Source: Lactarius indigo (lineage: Eukaryota > Basidiomycota > Agaricomycetes > Russulales > Russulaceae). Taken from it: a stretch of DNA of 64,000 nucleotides. The translations under genes were made by a program, and so were the position numbers. The notes below the pieces were generated by a model, which was not told where the DNA came from, did not search any database, and saw only the letters and a list, made by a program, of their open reading frames with translations. Shown here in pieces: positions 12,443 to 24,161 of this stretch (position 1 is its first letter; the number at the start of each line of letters is the position of its first letter). The stretch lies in assembly GCA_025766275.1 (NCBI GenBank), contig JAFKAC010000002.1:806001-870000 (forward strand). Direction: 5' to 3'.

Positions 12443-12523
12443 GCGTTAGGCTTGGGTGTGCCACCTGTTCAGTTCGCTTACCTCACCTTGGTCTAGTTGT
12501 ACGCGATAAGTCATACCGCTACA

Positions 12524-14580
12524 GCGCCACATTATGATTTGGTCCTCGTTCAACCTCCGACGACTTGGAACGAATTGTAGGAGACGGCCATAGGACTATA
12601 AGTAAGGATCTTGCTTACACATTGTCAATGGTTACTTCATGTCCATAGTCCTTGGAAACCCCAGATGTGTTGACGTATCACCCAGAAAGGTCTCCGCTTA
12701 AGATCACGGTTACGTCTGGTGAGTATCATTCATATACAGTAAACACACTCATATTCCAGATTCTTTGCCATTCAACCAAAAACAGATACTGAACACGTGA
12801 GGGTGGGAATGCTTTCCAAGCAGCTCAAAACTCTGGGTAACATCTTGCATATCTCCACGGTGACACTGGCGCTTATCCGACAAAACACTGCAACAGACCA
12901 CCTATCCTCCACGTCGTTCCCTTCCCACATCCCTGTCAATACAACAAATGGAGATGGCAGTGTCCAAGTTGATGCAACTAGTTCACCATCTGTGTGAGTT
13001 ACTTGACCTTACTCTTTCGGCAGAATTAATTCATGGCGCATTTGTAGACCTGCGCCTGGACCCCTAGCTACCGCTTCCGAGTCAGAGCCGTGAGACTAAC
13101 ACTTGATGGTGCCTTCACGTGTCTTGATACGCTCTTCTAGAGATGACCATGGCTCGGAGTGCCTTCCAGGATATCGACAGACCGAGTACTCAATGCACAC
13201 TCGATCTCTCTCGGGCAACGACAAACGGGCCGCCTCTTTTCCACTGGGGTTCCCACCTTCACTTCTCCCACAACCGACTTACCCTATGCGCGGTGACGAG
13301 AGTACACGGTCTCTAATGGCCACTTCGTCTCAGCAAGAGATTGGACGAGACAATCACTTCTCATATTCGCCCTCTGATCACGACGCCCGCCCTACCATGA
13401 GCCAACCTTCTGTTCCCCACCTGATGCTCCAGACCATCTTTGATGCTACTTTTTTCTACTTTTTCTTGAATTAGGTTTACATACCGGTGCAGCATTGGGC
13501 TAACTACAAAATCGGTCGGGTCCGAATCGCAGCCAGTAGAACGATCACTTTGTACATTCACTATAGACACAAGATACCTCAGGCCTCATGGTCAAGTCCC
13601 GTCATGAGCCACCCAATACCCTTTACAGTAGTTAGAAGGGAGACTGCTTCGGCTACGTTGGCCCCGTACGTTGGCGGGGAAGCAAAAGACCTTGAAGCAG
13701 ACTTAAAGGGGGAGAACCAGGCCGGCCACATTTTGAATGTTTGAATATGGAACGTATGGAACCTTTGAACCGCTACAGTAACTTACTGTACCACTATGGT
13801 ACGGCAAAGATCCGGGCAGGGTCTGGGAGCGCTCCGCACACTCATCATCCTCTCCCTGGCCCTTGAATACCATTGGCCTCAAAAAAGATGAAGGAAAAAA
13901 CACTCCTGATTCCTGAACTATACCACGCGGCCCGGGGGAGAATGCTTGGGCGAATGTAGACTACACATTGAATGGTGCGGGTCATGGTGCCAGTGTCCTA
14001 AAACACCAACTAGTACCACAAAAAACGCCACCAGCCCACCCATGACCTACAGTATGAGGGATCCCGCTTCGGCTAGCTTGAAATACTGGAAAATTGCCTC
14101 CCACAGAACATCGTGCGTACCCTCAGAGAATTACCCCAATCTTTGGACGAGACATACGAGCTCGTGCTGAAAGAAATAGGGGGGGACAAACCACTTTACG
14201 CTCATCGTCTGTTTCAGTGTCTCACCGTGGAGACTCAGCCAATTCGTGTCGAAGAGCTTGCAGAATTCGACTTTGATGGGGCTCAAGAAAGCATACTGGA
14301 GCTGAACAAGGGCTAAACGATGGGACCTCGAAGAACTAGGCGTCCAGTCTGCGCACTCTAGCTTGGTTGTTATCGTCGCGAAACTAGTATGCACTTCCCG
14401 TACTGTACACACGTCGTACAATTCGCCCGTTTTTCGGTGAAGGGATTCTGGACCTCGGATCGCCTTGCCACATCACATGAAAATATTTCACGCTTTCATG
14501 TCTCACTTATATCATGATATCATTATCGCCCAGGCTTATTTGGCAATTCTTCTCTAGCTGGACATGCTGCACAGCATATA
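12524..14580 (+). pseudogene. Family copy 2, 3' part (broken)
   Basis: Continuation of the pseudogene after the solo LTR. The VLVHDDDLER exon is frameshifted (12529-12590), a following exon (12657 on) matches SLDTLQPAEV, and VRVGMLSKQLKTLG (about 12800) matches AMLSEQLKSLG of copy 1. Further on, 14060-14310 encodes the NACHT-ankyrin linker in pieces (NCLPQN, LRELPQSLDETYELVLKEIG, RVEELAEFDFDGAQES), ending at a stop at 14314. Frames and stops are inconsistent up to the AGHAAQH segment near 14570, where similarity ends abruptly. The missing ankyrin part reappears at 17680. Confidence 0.75.
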
Positions 14581-15237
14581 CTGACGGAGGTATCTGGCGC
14601 CGCTGTCGTGTTGAGTATTCGGCTCTCAGCCTCTCGCCTATAATTTTATTGGTCTGTCTAGTTAGGTCGGGATTGTGTTGGGTAGTTTGGCTTTTTATTT
14701 TGTCCAGAAGAGGCAGTTTTCTAGGGGGGGTGGCATGGAGGGTAATTTTGTCTGTCTGTTTCGAGTGAACTTCGGTGTATTGTGTCTAGGCCAGTTGTGA
14801 GTGAGAGTGGAGGCTGTTCTACTGTCATGGCAACGTTTCCCACCCCCCCAGACCAATCCTTACCCCCCCTGATTAGCTGTGGGAAACTTCACCACGGCGG
14901 TGGTTGCAGAACAAGGAGACCCCTCAATGAGAGTATTGTTGTTGGATGTAGTACGATTAGTCATCAGCTATTTATGCTTACAAACCTCAACGTTTCGGAC
15001 AATAGCTCAGGCTCAGGCAACCAATCCCGAACAGATCCGAGTCCTCATAGGCATGTACTCTCTTTTATTTGGAGCCTGCAACTCCTTTTAGAAGAACATT
15101 GGATCCACCGTCGAAATGTACCATCTGATGGGCTGTGTCTCAGGATGTGTAATGTGACGTAACAACAATCCTTTAAATACCTTGTTGGTGCGCTGAATAA
15201 ATGTCTAGTAGTTTTCCCAGATATATCCTGCCCTTCA
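14581..15237. other. Non-coding; includes likely promoter of copy 3
   Basis: No gene is recognised. The last about 140 bases resemble the block just before copy 4 (about 18870-18994): both share ATCGAAATG...ATCTGATGGGCTGTG and a GTTTTCCCAGA...CTGCCC stretch before the start codon. The two zinc-finger copies were therefore duplicated together with upstream sequence. Confidence 0.45.
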
Positions 15238-17599
15238 ATGGCACTACCAAAGACCCACCATTACGACACTTTTCGCGAGGAACTTGCGAAAGCGTATCCT
15301 GCTTTCGGTCATGCTTTGTGGGACCCTGATCCTGGAGAATACCCCCCCGTTGAGGTTGGCGACGTCGGTTTCATTCGCCAGGGAAAATTCCACTGCCTGT
15401 TCAATGCCCTCTACTCGGAAGACCATCCATCCAATCAAAGATTTGGTGTACCAGAGTATCACGAACAACTTCAGCCCGTACCAAATCATATGGACCGTGG
15501 GGCCCTCCATCCCAACACTTTATACTCTTACGGGGTCTCCGTAGTATCTGGTGGGTTAGAGGCACTTGCCACAGGGTAATCGAACTGCACATTTTAAATT
15601 TGGCTGTGTCACTGACAGTCTTTCAGGTCAATCGGCTCTGCGGAAGTCTCGTTTTCATTAAAAAGGAAGCAAGGTGCCGTATTGACCCTTCCAGTGACCG
15701 CTCTACGTGAGGACACCCTCACTCAGGACCATTTCCGCGAATGGATAATTACTCATATCGACTCCTGGTTTGCCTTCACACTAAGACTTAGACTGGGAAT
15801 AGGGATGGGGGACATAATTCTAGTCACTGGGCATCATCGCACAAGATCTTGGTCCAATATCACTTTCAACGAGGTCCAAACGGATTCACAATTTTTGCTT
15901 CGGGTGGAAGTCGCTGGTGAATTTGGCGCTAGTGTCAATTGGCGAGCTTCGAACCTCCGGATTCAAGGGGCGGTACCCAATCATGGGCCAAGCGGTGAGG
16001 TATGTGTCATCGATTGCAAGGGTCAATGGATAGTGAAAAACCCTACTGTAGAACTTACCTAAGAATCAATGCATATTTATTCGAGGATTTCGGGTCAAAC
16101 GTACTTTTCTCGGGAAGATCCCGCGAATCAAAGCAGCGGCGGAACCCGAGCCAGGTCCACCCAGGCCCGGGAGCGAGCCAGAGGAGGAGCTAGTTTCGAT
16201 ACCCAGTGATACCGAGGTATGATTACTCTTTTTGACATTCTAGCCCTTATATATGTGTTCCAAGTACCAGGATCCTCTACACGTATTGCTGGAATATATT
16301 GCGAAAGTGAGTACCACCGTTTCACCACGTGATCATGTTATTTCTAACGTGGGCGGTGTAGTGTGCGCCATATTGCGAGATGGCCCTAGTTCACGATGAC
16401 GACTTGGAACGAATTATAGGAGCCGGCGATGGGGTTGTGAGTAAGGATGATGCATAGGGGTTATTATTGATCCTATCATGTCCATAGTCCCTGGAATTCT
16501 CCAAACCAGATGTGGTGATGGATTACATCGAAAGGTCGAACATTGAGGTCACCTCGTCCAGGATCCGTGAGTACTTGACAGTGTTATAATACTCTCCTTT
16601 TTTCGTAGTCATGCTCAAAAGTTTAGGTGTGTCTTCATACGTTTCTTGGCGATGGCATCGCTTACTAATAGCTGATGCTATTACTTACTATTAGACGAGG
16701 ACTGAGGTGTTTTACTATAGTAGATATCGCGCCTTGGGATGCGCCATCTCGGACGGACCCCTTTCCCCACCGGGACTGGGAAGAAGATCTGGAAGAAAAT
16801 CTGGGAACCATCGACAGGATTGTGAGTGAAGACCGTGTATAATCATTATTATTTATTCCGTCATGTCCATACTCCCTGGGACCCCTCCAGCCAACTGGGC
16901 CTCTGGCGATTTTCCTCGAATTGTTTGAGACCAGAGCCATGTCCAGTGAGCACCCGTTGGTATCATGATGCTCTTTGGTTAACACCTTCGCACAAAAGAC
17001 TCTTCGCCCGCCAACGATAAAAGTCCCAGAACAAGTACGGATCACACGACCGTGTCGATGCCTTGCTTGCCACTCAAAGGTCCAATTTTAGGTGATACTT
17101 GAATGTTCGATGTCAGCATGTCGAGGGTTTCTGATTGTCAGAGTTAGTTGCTAGCATCTCTAGCAATGTAGGGTGCGGCAAGCGCCTTGGAACGCAAGAG
17201 CTTGGGCAGCATGAAATCGATAACCACAGTCCGCCATGCCACTGCCCGCTCTGCCTTCACGTAGGGAGGGATACCTCCCACATAAATTCCCACATTCTGA
17301 ATACCCACGGCGATGTACTCTCCGCCGAAACCTTGGAAGAGGTCTCCGCCCGGGATCTGGTCGAGTTCCTAAACACCGACGAACACCTACACCGCAGCGT
17401 GATACCGCAGGCCGAGGCTGGCGCATCCTCCACGCCTCTTTCCCTTGCTCCTACAACGGAAACCACGAAACGGCCAATGCTACCACACCCGCTGCACGAC
17501 TACGACATCGCAGAGGCCTCACCAACTGCACTTATTGCGACATCACGTCACTCACGACAAGTCTCGAGGCAGCCTAGCGAGCCTCGAGGTTCTCCTTAG
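15238..17599 (+). CDS. Family copy 3: N-terminal domain plus C2H2-type zinc-finger tail
   Basis: Exons seen: 15238-15575, 15627-15999, 16052-16216, 16244-16306, 16362-16436 and 16488-16566, all joining in phase. The first two encode the shared domain (HHYDTFREEL, GDVGFIRQGKF, IDSWFAFT, GDIILVTGHHRTRSWSN). The third begins NLPKNQCIFIRGF. Exons 4-6 form a small module (KYQDPLHVLLEYIAK, ALVHDDDLERIIGAGDG, SLEFSKPDVVMDYIERS). A diverged second copy of exons 5-6 follows at about 16720-16960. The terminal exon (from about 17171) encodes a zinc-finger region: a degenerate first finger (only one of the first Cys pair, then H-x4-H) and an intact CPLC...HINSHILNTH finger, then a Pro/Ser-rich tail ending SEPRGSP. 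Nuclear or nucleic-acid binding is plausible but unproven. Exon joins between 16567 and 17170 are uncertain. Confidence 0.62.
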
Positions 17600-17679
17600 A
17601 TTAGAATTGTTTTACAATTGATTTTTGTACATAAGAACGCTCGGGTCGCTCCCCTATGGCCGATGGTTCTGCACGGAAC

Positions 17680-18330
17680 TCGGCAGACCGTGCCCAGTTC
17701 GAGAATGTGTCGTTCCGTGCAAAAGAATGGACGTAATACCCTTTGACCCATCCAAACCACATTTCACAGCGTGGCCCAAGTTGCACGACGTCGACAACGG
17801 CTGAAACCAGTTCAAACTAACGGAACTCGGCGGCACCCTCTACTACGCTTCGTTAAGTGGATTCCGCGACCCGACTGCCAACCTCGTCGCCAAGTATCTA
17901 TAGTGTGGTACCAGGGATGGTCTTAATCACAGTCCGCTTGTGGCGGCATTGCGCAAGCAACACTTCAACATTGTAGAACTACTCCTTCAGCACGATGCAG
18001 CTATGGATGCATCCTGCGTCTGCAGATGGACTTGCTAAAGTCGTGGAATGGCTACTCGACCATGACGCGGACGCGAATTCAGTACAAGATCGCCTCTCGA
18101 CTCTACTCAATATGGCAGCGGCGAATGGGCACCTAGAAGCTGTTCGGATACTGCTGAGCGGTCGTGGTGTAGACGCCAGCGCTGCAAACGACGATGGCCA
18201 TACTCCATTGTACCTGGCATTAGAAAACGCTCACCTCGAAACATTGCGCCTATCTCCATATCCGTTGCTTCCACACAGAGAAGGCGGTGATTCTGGGCGT
18301 CAGGGGGTGATGCGCTGGAGTGTGACATAG
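17680..18330 (+). pseudogene. Ankyrin-repeat remnant of a copy-1-like gene
   Basis: Starts at DRAQFENVSFRAK (copy 1: DHAQFENVALRVE) and runs through several broken ankyrin units: HASADGLAKVVEWLLDHDADANS, NMAAANGHLEAVRILLS and DDGHTPLYLALENAHLETL, with stops and frame changes before and between. It begins where the pseudogene at 14580 leaves off (about 25 bp missing). The zinc-finger copy 3 therefore appears to sit inside, or to have been placed by recombination into, the old ankyrin gene. Confidence 0.7.
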
Positions 18331-18994
18331 GCTCCCCGGTGAGGTTATGGATGAAGGAGGGAACGAGGCGTCGACCTCACTAGTCGATTTCCCAATTAAT
18401 GAACATGCGGCGTCTTGCCATTTCCTTTCGAAAGCCAAGTTATTTGTCGATCCACCCTCTCAAATGACCATAGACCGGGGAATGTGCTTCTACTCTTCAT
18501 ATAAATATACCTATCCGTGTTATCTTGCCGCGTGTATGGCAAATTAGTCGTACAATAGCGCTGCGCGTGAGCTGCCAAATGCCCTTACGCTAGAGCATGT
18601 ACTATAATCACATGGTGTTGGGCTGCTTGAGCAGTGCCCATATTTATTCTGGGCACTACGGCACGAAGAATGGCCTTAGTTTATCAACAATAGAGGCTTG
18701 CCTGGAGGCTTGAACTTGTGCAGTGGGTGGTAGTCGTGCAAGTATGGTGGTAGGAAGTTCACTAGCGGTCTCCGCCGGGCCGTGAAGACCGGTGCTGTTT
18801 GGTTCTGTGCCGCGCCGGGCCGCGAGAATGGTTCCATTTTACTTTCAGCAGAACCGTGACATTGAACTTATCATCGAAATGGACTATCTGATGGGCTGTG
18901 TACAGCAACGTGACAATGCCGTGGCGCGCCAAATAGACATCTAGTACTGTAATAGGGTTTTCCTGGGGTTTTCCCAGACCCACACTGCCCCTCA
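18331..18994. other. Non-coding; likely promoter of copy 4
   Basis: No gene is recognised. Bases about 18870-18994 resemble the block before copy 3, as noted there. Confidence 0.4.
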
Positions 18995-21579
18995 ATGGCT
19001 CTATCAAAGACATATCATCACTACGACACATTTCGCGAAGAACTCGCGAGAGCGTATCCTGCTTTCGGCCATGCTTTGTGGGACCCGGATCCGGGAGAAT
19101 ACCCCCCCGTTGAGGTTGGCGATGTCGGTTTCATTCGCCAGGGCAAATTCCACCGCCTATTTAATGCTCTCTACTCGGAAGACCATCCATCTAATCAAAG
19201 ATTTGGTGTACCAGAGGATCACGAACAATTTCAACCCGTAACAAATCATATAGACCGTGGGGCCCTCAAACCCAACACTTTCTACTCTTATGGGATCTCC
19301 GTAGTATCTGGTGGTCTGGAAGCACTTGCCACGGGGTGACCGAACTGTACATTTTGATTTTACCCGTATCACTGACAGTTATTCAGGTCAGTCGGCTCTG
19401 CGGAAGTCTCGTTTTCATTAACAAAGAAGCAGGGTGCCGTATTGACCCTTCCAGTGACCGCTCTGCGTGAGGACACCCTCACCCAGGACCATTTCCGCGA
19501 ATTGATCATCAAGCGTATCGACTCCTGGTTTGCCTTCGCACAAAACCTTGGACTGGGGATAGGGATGGGGGACATAATTTTAGTTACTGGGCATCATCGC
19601 ACAAGATCTTGGTCTAATATCACTTTCAACGAGGCTCAGACGGACGCACAGTTTTCGCTTGGGGTAGATGTCGCCGGTGCTTTCGGTGCCAGCATCAATT
19701 GGCGAGCTTCGAGCCTCCGAGTTCAAGGGGCGGTACCCAATCATGGGCCAAGCGGCGAGGTATGTGTCGCCGACTGCAAGGGTCATTAAATAGTGAAAAA
19801 TTCTACTGTAGAACTTACCTGAGAATCAATGTGTATTTATCAGGGGATTTCGGATCAAACGCACTCGTTTCAGGAAGATCCCGCGAATCAGAGCAGCGGC
19901 AGAACCCAAGCCAGATTCACGCTGGCCCCGCTGGCCTCGCTGGCCTCGCTGGCCCGGGAGTGAGCCCGAGCCTGAGGAGGAAGTGGTTTCGATACCCAGC
20001 GTTACCGAGGTATGATTACTCTTTTTGACTTTCTAGCCCTCATATATGCGTCCAAAGTACCAGGACCCCCTACACGTACTATTGGAATATATTGCGAGAG
20101 TGAGTGCAGCAGTTCCGTCTCATGTTTTCACCACGTGACCATGTTATTTCTAACGTGGACGGTGTAGCGTGCGCCAAATTGCGATATGGCCCTAGTTCAC
20201 GATGACGATTTGGAACGAATCATAGGAGTTGGCGATGGGGCTGTGAGTAAGGGTCATACATAAGCGTTATTATTGATCCTATCGTGACCATAGTCCCTGG
20301 AATTCTCCAAACCAGATGTGGTGATGGATTACCTCGAAAGGTCGAAGATTGAGGTCATCTCGTCCAGGCCCCGTGAGTACTCACCGTAGTTGTGATGCTC
20401 TCCTATTTTTATAGCAAACGCTCTCGCACAAAAGATTCTTCGCCCCCCAATGATACAATCCCAAGACCCGATGCGGGGCACGTGACTGCGGCGATGCTTT
20501 CCACTCAGCTCAAACGTTCAGGTGTGTCTTCATGCGTTTCTTGTCGGTAGTATTGCTTCAATGATACTAAAACTCACTATCAGACGATGCGAATGTGAGT
20601 GCCGCAGATATTTGTTGTGTTTTCGCTGCGTAACCATATAGACGGCACAGCATGTGCCGCTTTGCGAGATGGATGTCATTCAAGATGACAATTGGGAACA
20701 AATTTTAGGAACTAACAATGAGACTGTGAGTGAGGATCGTGTATAAGCCTTATTATCTATCCTTTCACGCCCATAGTCCCTGGAATTCCCCCAGTCCACT
20801 GCAGCCATCATAGATAGCCTATTCAGGGTGCCAGACTTGGTGCCAGATGTCGGTGCAATTCCAGATGCCATGTGGGATTACTTCGGATTGCCGAACCCTG
20901 AGACTGGGGCCATGTCCGGTGAGCACCCGTTAGTGTCTAGGTGCTCTTCGACTTACACGACCAATACCCGAGATTCACGTTTTGGGTTCAGCGATCAAAT
21001 CCCAAATATGGAACACGTGATCTCGGCGATGCCTTCCGATTCCGGGCAACTCGAAAGTTCAGGTGCCGTTTTAACGTCCAATGTTAGCATATCTAGGGTT
21101 TCTGACTGTCAGAATCAGTAGCTGGCACCCTTAACGATGTAGGCCATCTTTGCCATGTGTGCGACATGCGCTTTACAAGCTGGTCAAATCTCATGCGGCA
21201 TGAAATCCAAGTTCACGCTCCGCAACGCCAATGCCCGTTCTGTTCTTACCAGTGGAAGCGTCCCAACAAAATAAAGGTCCACCTTTTGAGTACCCACAGC
21301 GATGTACTCTCCCCCGAAACCAAGAAAAGAATCTCCGCCCTGAGAGGCCAGGATCTGGTCGAGTTCTTAGATACCGACGATCAACTACGGGGACATATGA
21401 TACCGCAGGCCGGCGGGTCCTCCACACCTCTTTACTCTGCTGCAACGAGAACCACGAAACAGCCAATATTACCAGGTCCGCTGCCCGATTACGATATACC
21501 AGAGGCCCCACCAGCTACACCCAAAGCGACATCACCACACTCACTACAGACCCTGAGCGAGCCTCGAGGCTCTCCTTAG
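18995..21579 (+). CDS. Family copy 4: N-terminal domain plus two C2H2 zinc fingers
   Basis: Best preserved zinc-finger copy. Exons 18995-19335, 19387-19759, 19812-20009 and 20037-20099 match copy 3, followed by VHDDDLERIIGVGDG (about 20167-20241) and SLEFSKPDVVMDYLERS (about 20296-20372). A conserved AMLSTQLKRS exon lies at about 20418-20520. A second, diverged pair of module exons occurs at 20653-20910 (EMDVIQDDNWEQILG, SLEFPQSTAAIIDSL). The last exon (21142-21579) has finger 1 CHVCDMRFTSWSNLMRHEIQVH and finger 2 CPFCSYQWKRPNKIKVHLLSTH, both with complete Cys2His2 ligands, then an LVEFLDTDDQL segment and a Pro/Ser/Thr tail ending SEPRGSP. Exon 3 contains a short tandem expansion giving repeated Trp-Pro-Arg. 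Some exon phases around 20380-20420 are unresolved, so a frameshift cannot be excluded. Function unknown. Confidence 0.65.
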
Positions 21580-21699
21580 ATTAGAATAATTTTCCAATTG
21601 TTTTCTGTACATAAGACCCCTCGAGAAGATCACTCTGGTTGGGTGATTCCCTCTTGTTCCCGCTGAATTTCCCGACGTGTTGTGTCAATACAACGATTA

Positions 21700-22078
21700 C
21701 TGTACTATGCCTGATCACCCATTCGGACGGGACCACTGAGTCAGACGGTCACGGTTAGTCACGGTCCGATTTTGGAAGATTTGGAACTCCGATCGACCGA
21801 AGAGGCAAGGCAGCTCACGTGCACTTCCCTCCACTTTCGGAAGAGTAGTCGGTCACTAAATTAAACCCCAACACGGCGTGGTCGGCAGGCGTGACATAGA
21901 GCCTTTTTCCTAACTTCGCAACACAACAAGATTTTAACAAAAAAAAAAGTTCGAGTACATAGGTGTACTACTAGACATTGTTTATTTAATTTTGTGAGGA
22001 TTGAGCCAGAGGTGAGTGAGATAATTGATGTGTTTGACTCAGTGGTGCCGTTCGAATGAGTGATCAGGCATAGTACAG
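21700..22078. mobile_element. MITE-like element (379 bp)
   Basis: Terminal inverted repeats of 26 bp with one mismatch (CTGTACTATGCCTGATCAC on the left, its complement on the right) enclose AT-rich non-coding sequence. No convincing target duplication was found next to the ends, so the superfamily is unclear. Confidence 0.6.
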
Positions 22079-22484
22079 GTCATAACTATGACCGGGTGTT
22101 TCCATGTCCAAAGTTCAACGTTCGTCGTTCAACACCAAGATGACCGTGAAACGATGCGCGGTTGAGCGCGCCTATGATTCACAGCTACTAGTCGTACGTA
22201 TTGTACGGCGATTACACAGCATGAGCGAAGGGTGGTTGCGTGAGTAAGAGGCGCCAATCCGGAAACGATCAGCGTACGGAGGATTTCGTAAAGTGGTATG
22301 GCAAAGTGACATAACGTAGGTGATTGTACCGGGGTGGAGGGTATGATGGTCATGACTATATATGCAGTGTAGGTGTGTTGAACCAGTAATAATAATATTG
22401 CGGAAGGATGAGCTTCCAAATCCATGAAAGTCACGTCACGTCACGTCTCGACACAAGCGACCGCAGGAGGAGGGGGGGAGCGCC
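22079..22484. other. Non-coding; 3' flank of SAM synthetase
   Basis: No gene is recognised. It contains the likely 3' untranslated region of the minus-strand gene starting at 23884. Confidence 0.4.
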
Positions 22485-23884
22485 TCACAAAACCAGTTGC
22501 TTGGGCTTCTCCCATGTGTAATCGGGGTTGCCGAAGTGGCCGTACGCCGCGGTCTTGCGGTAGATCGGCTTTTGCAGGTCGAGCTGCTTCACGATCACAC
22601 CGGGCCGAAGGTCCCAGTTCTTGCGGATGATCTCGACAAGCTCCAAATCAGATTTCTTGCCCGTGCCGTATGTGTCGACAAAGATCGACAAGGGCTCGGC
22701 GACGCCGATGGCGTAGGAGAGTTGGACGAGCGCACGGCGAGCAAGGCCACCAGCGACGAGGGACTTGGCTAGAGTAAAGCATAAGTACGAGGAATGATAT
22801 AATTTGTTCAAAGAACGTACCAATCCACCGCGCGGTGTAAGCAGCCGAGCGATCAACCTTGGAGAAGTCCTTTCCTGAGAAGGCTCCTCCACCGTGCGCG
22901 CCCCAACCGCCATAAGTATCGACGATGATCTTGCGACCAGTCAAACCAGCATCACCCTGGGGACCACCAATGACAAAGCGGCCTGACGGTTGGATCTAAA
23001 GATGGATAAGATCGCTAAGTCTATCTTTTGTACGCGTAAGGTCAATCGATCCCGTACATGATAGATGGTCCGATTGTCAAGAAGGTTCTTCGGGATAACC
23101 TGCTTGATCACCTTCTCTAATATCTCCTTCCGGAGGTCCTCCGTCGAGATCTCCTCAGCGTGCTGTGTCGAGATGACGACCGTGTCGACGCGCAGGGGGA
23201 TAGTCGCACCACCGTCCTTCTTGTACTCGACCGTGACCTGGGTCTTCGAGTCGGGGCGAAGCCAGGGGAGCAAGCCGGATCGGCGCGCGGCGGCCAAAGC
23301 TGCATTGAGCTTGTGGGCGAGCATGATGGTGAGCGGCATATACTCAGGCGTCTCGTCGGTGGCATAGCCAAACATGATGCCCTGATCGCCAGCGCCGTGG
23401 TCCTCGAGCGAGCCGTGATCAAGACCCTGTGCGATATCGGGGGACTGCTGCTCGATCGCGACGAGGATGTTGCACGTCTTGTAGTCGAAGCCCTTGGACG
23501 AGTCGTCGTAGCCGATGTCCTTGATGGCATTGCGGATGACCTTCTGGTAGTCGAGCTGCGCTTTGGTGCTGATCTCGCCGAAGACCATGATCATGCCCGT
23601 CTTGGAGGCGGTCTCGCAGGCGACCTTGGACCAAGGATCCTGCTCGAGGCAGGCATCGAGCTGTGCAACGCGTCAGACGCTGGCGAAATACGTGGCGTGG
23701 CATCTGCGGAAACTTACGATAGCATCGGAGACCTGGTCGCAGATTTTGTCTGTCACGAAAAATTAACACTAGAAAGTTTAGAGTGGACGAAAAACGTACC
23801 AGGGTGACCTTCACCGACTGACTCGGATGTGAAAAGGAAATGGCCGGGTGAGAGGGTAGAGTGGGCGGCGCCGTTGACGGTCAT
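22485..23884 (-). CDS. SAM2: S-adenosylmethionine synthetase (methionine adenosyltransferase)
   Basis: Five exons: 23800-23884, 23718-23749, 23058-23660, 22821-22995 and 22485-22768. The total is 1179 nt, a closed frame of 392 residues, the usual size of the family. The cytosolic enzyme makes S-adenosylmethionine from ATP and methionine, releasing phosphate and pyrophosphate. Family motifs are clear: [13 protein letters not shown] near the N-terminus, [15 protein letters not shown] in the third exon (the family's ATP-binding signature) and [19 protein letters not shown] in the fourth (phosphate-binding loop). The start at 23884 (MTVNGAAHS) puts the first motif at the expected distance. The second exon is only 32 nt. 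All introns have GT...AG borders and are about 50 bp. This is a single-copy style housekeeping gene next to YMR1; its high GC and codon use differ from the transposons around it. The yeast paralogues are SAM1/SAM2, so the symbol names the family. Confidence 0.95.
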
Positions 23885-24161
23885 TTTTTAAGGGAGGAGG
23901 AAGGTTCAAGTTGTATGCGTCAATGAGGGGGGAAAGGAGGAGTTGAGAGACAAAGCAAACGAGGGCCCTTTTTAACGAAAAAAATTGAACATAAACAATT
24001 AATTAGGGTTACGCCATAACCAGATATCACGCCATCTTATCCCATCGTATGACATGAGCAAGTGGTTCTATCCTTCTCAAGTAAGTTACACGTACACATG
24101 TATCAAAGTACCCTAAACGCGACCGCAGCGAATACGATGACCGAAAACGTGCCCCCCGTTC

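Larger units (their letters stand above)
6219..12523 (+). mobile_element. Solo LTR (about 776 bp) split by a MULE transposon
   Basis: The LTR begins TGTCACGG at 6219 and ends CCGCTACA at 12523, flanked by the 5-bp duplication GCGCC (6214-6218 and 12524-12528). Removing the MULE at 6923-12442 and one copy of its target duplication leaves about 776 bp (6219-6922 plus 12452-12523). A TATATAA box lies at 6685-6691. Just downstream a CCTGAGTGGA...TCCACTCAGG inverted repeat can form a hairpin, and the segment CTTGTCCTCTTGGTTCTCC occurs twice (about 6721 and 6788). No internal retrotransposon genes remain, so this is a recombination product of a larger LTR element inserted in the pseudogene. Confidence 0.85.

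Noticed and set aside
22497..23807. Plus-strand frames opposite SAM synthetase
   Set aside because: Shadows of a GC-rich coding region; the minus strand gives the complete conserved enzyme.
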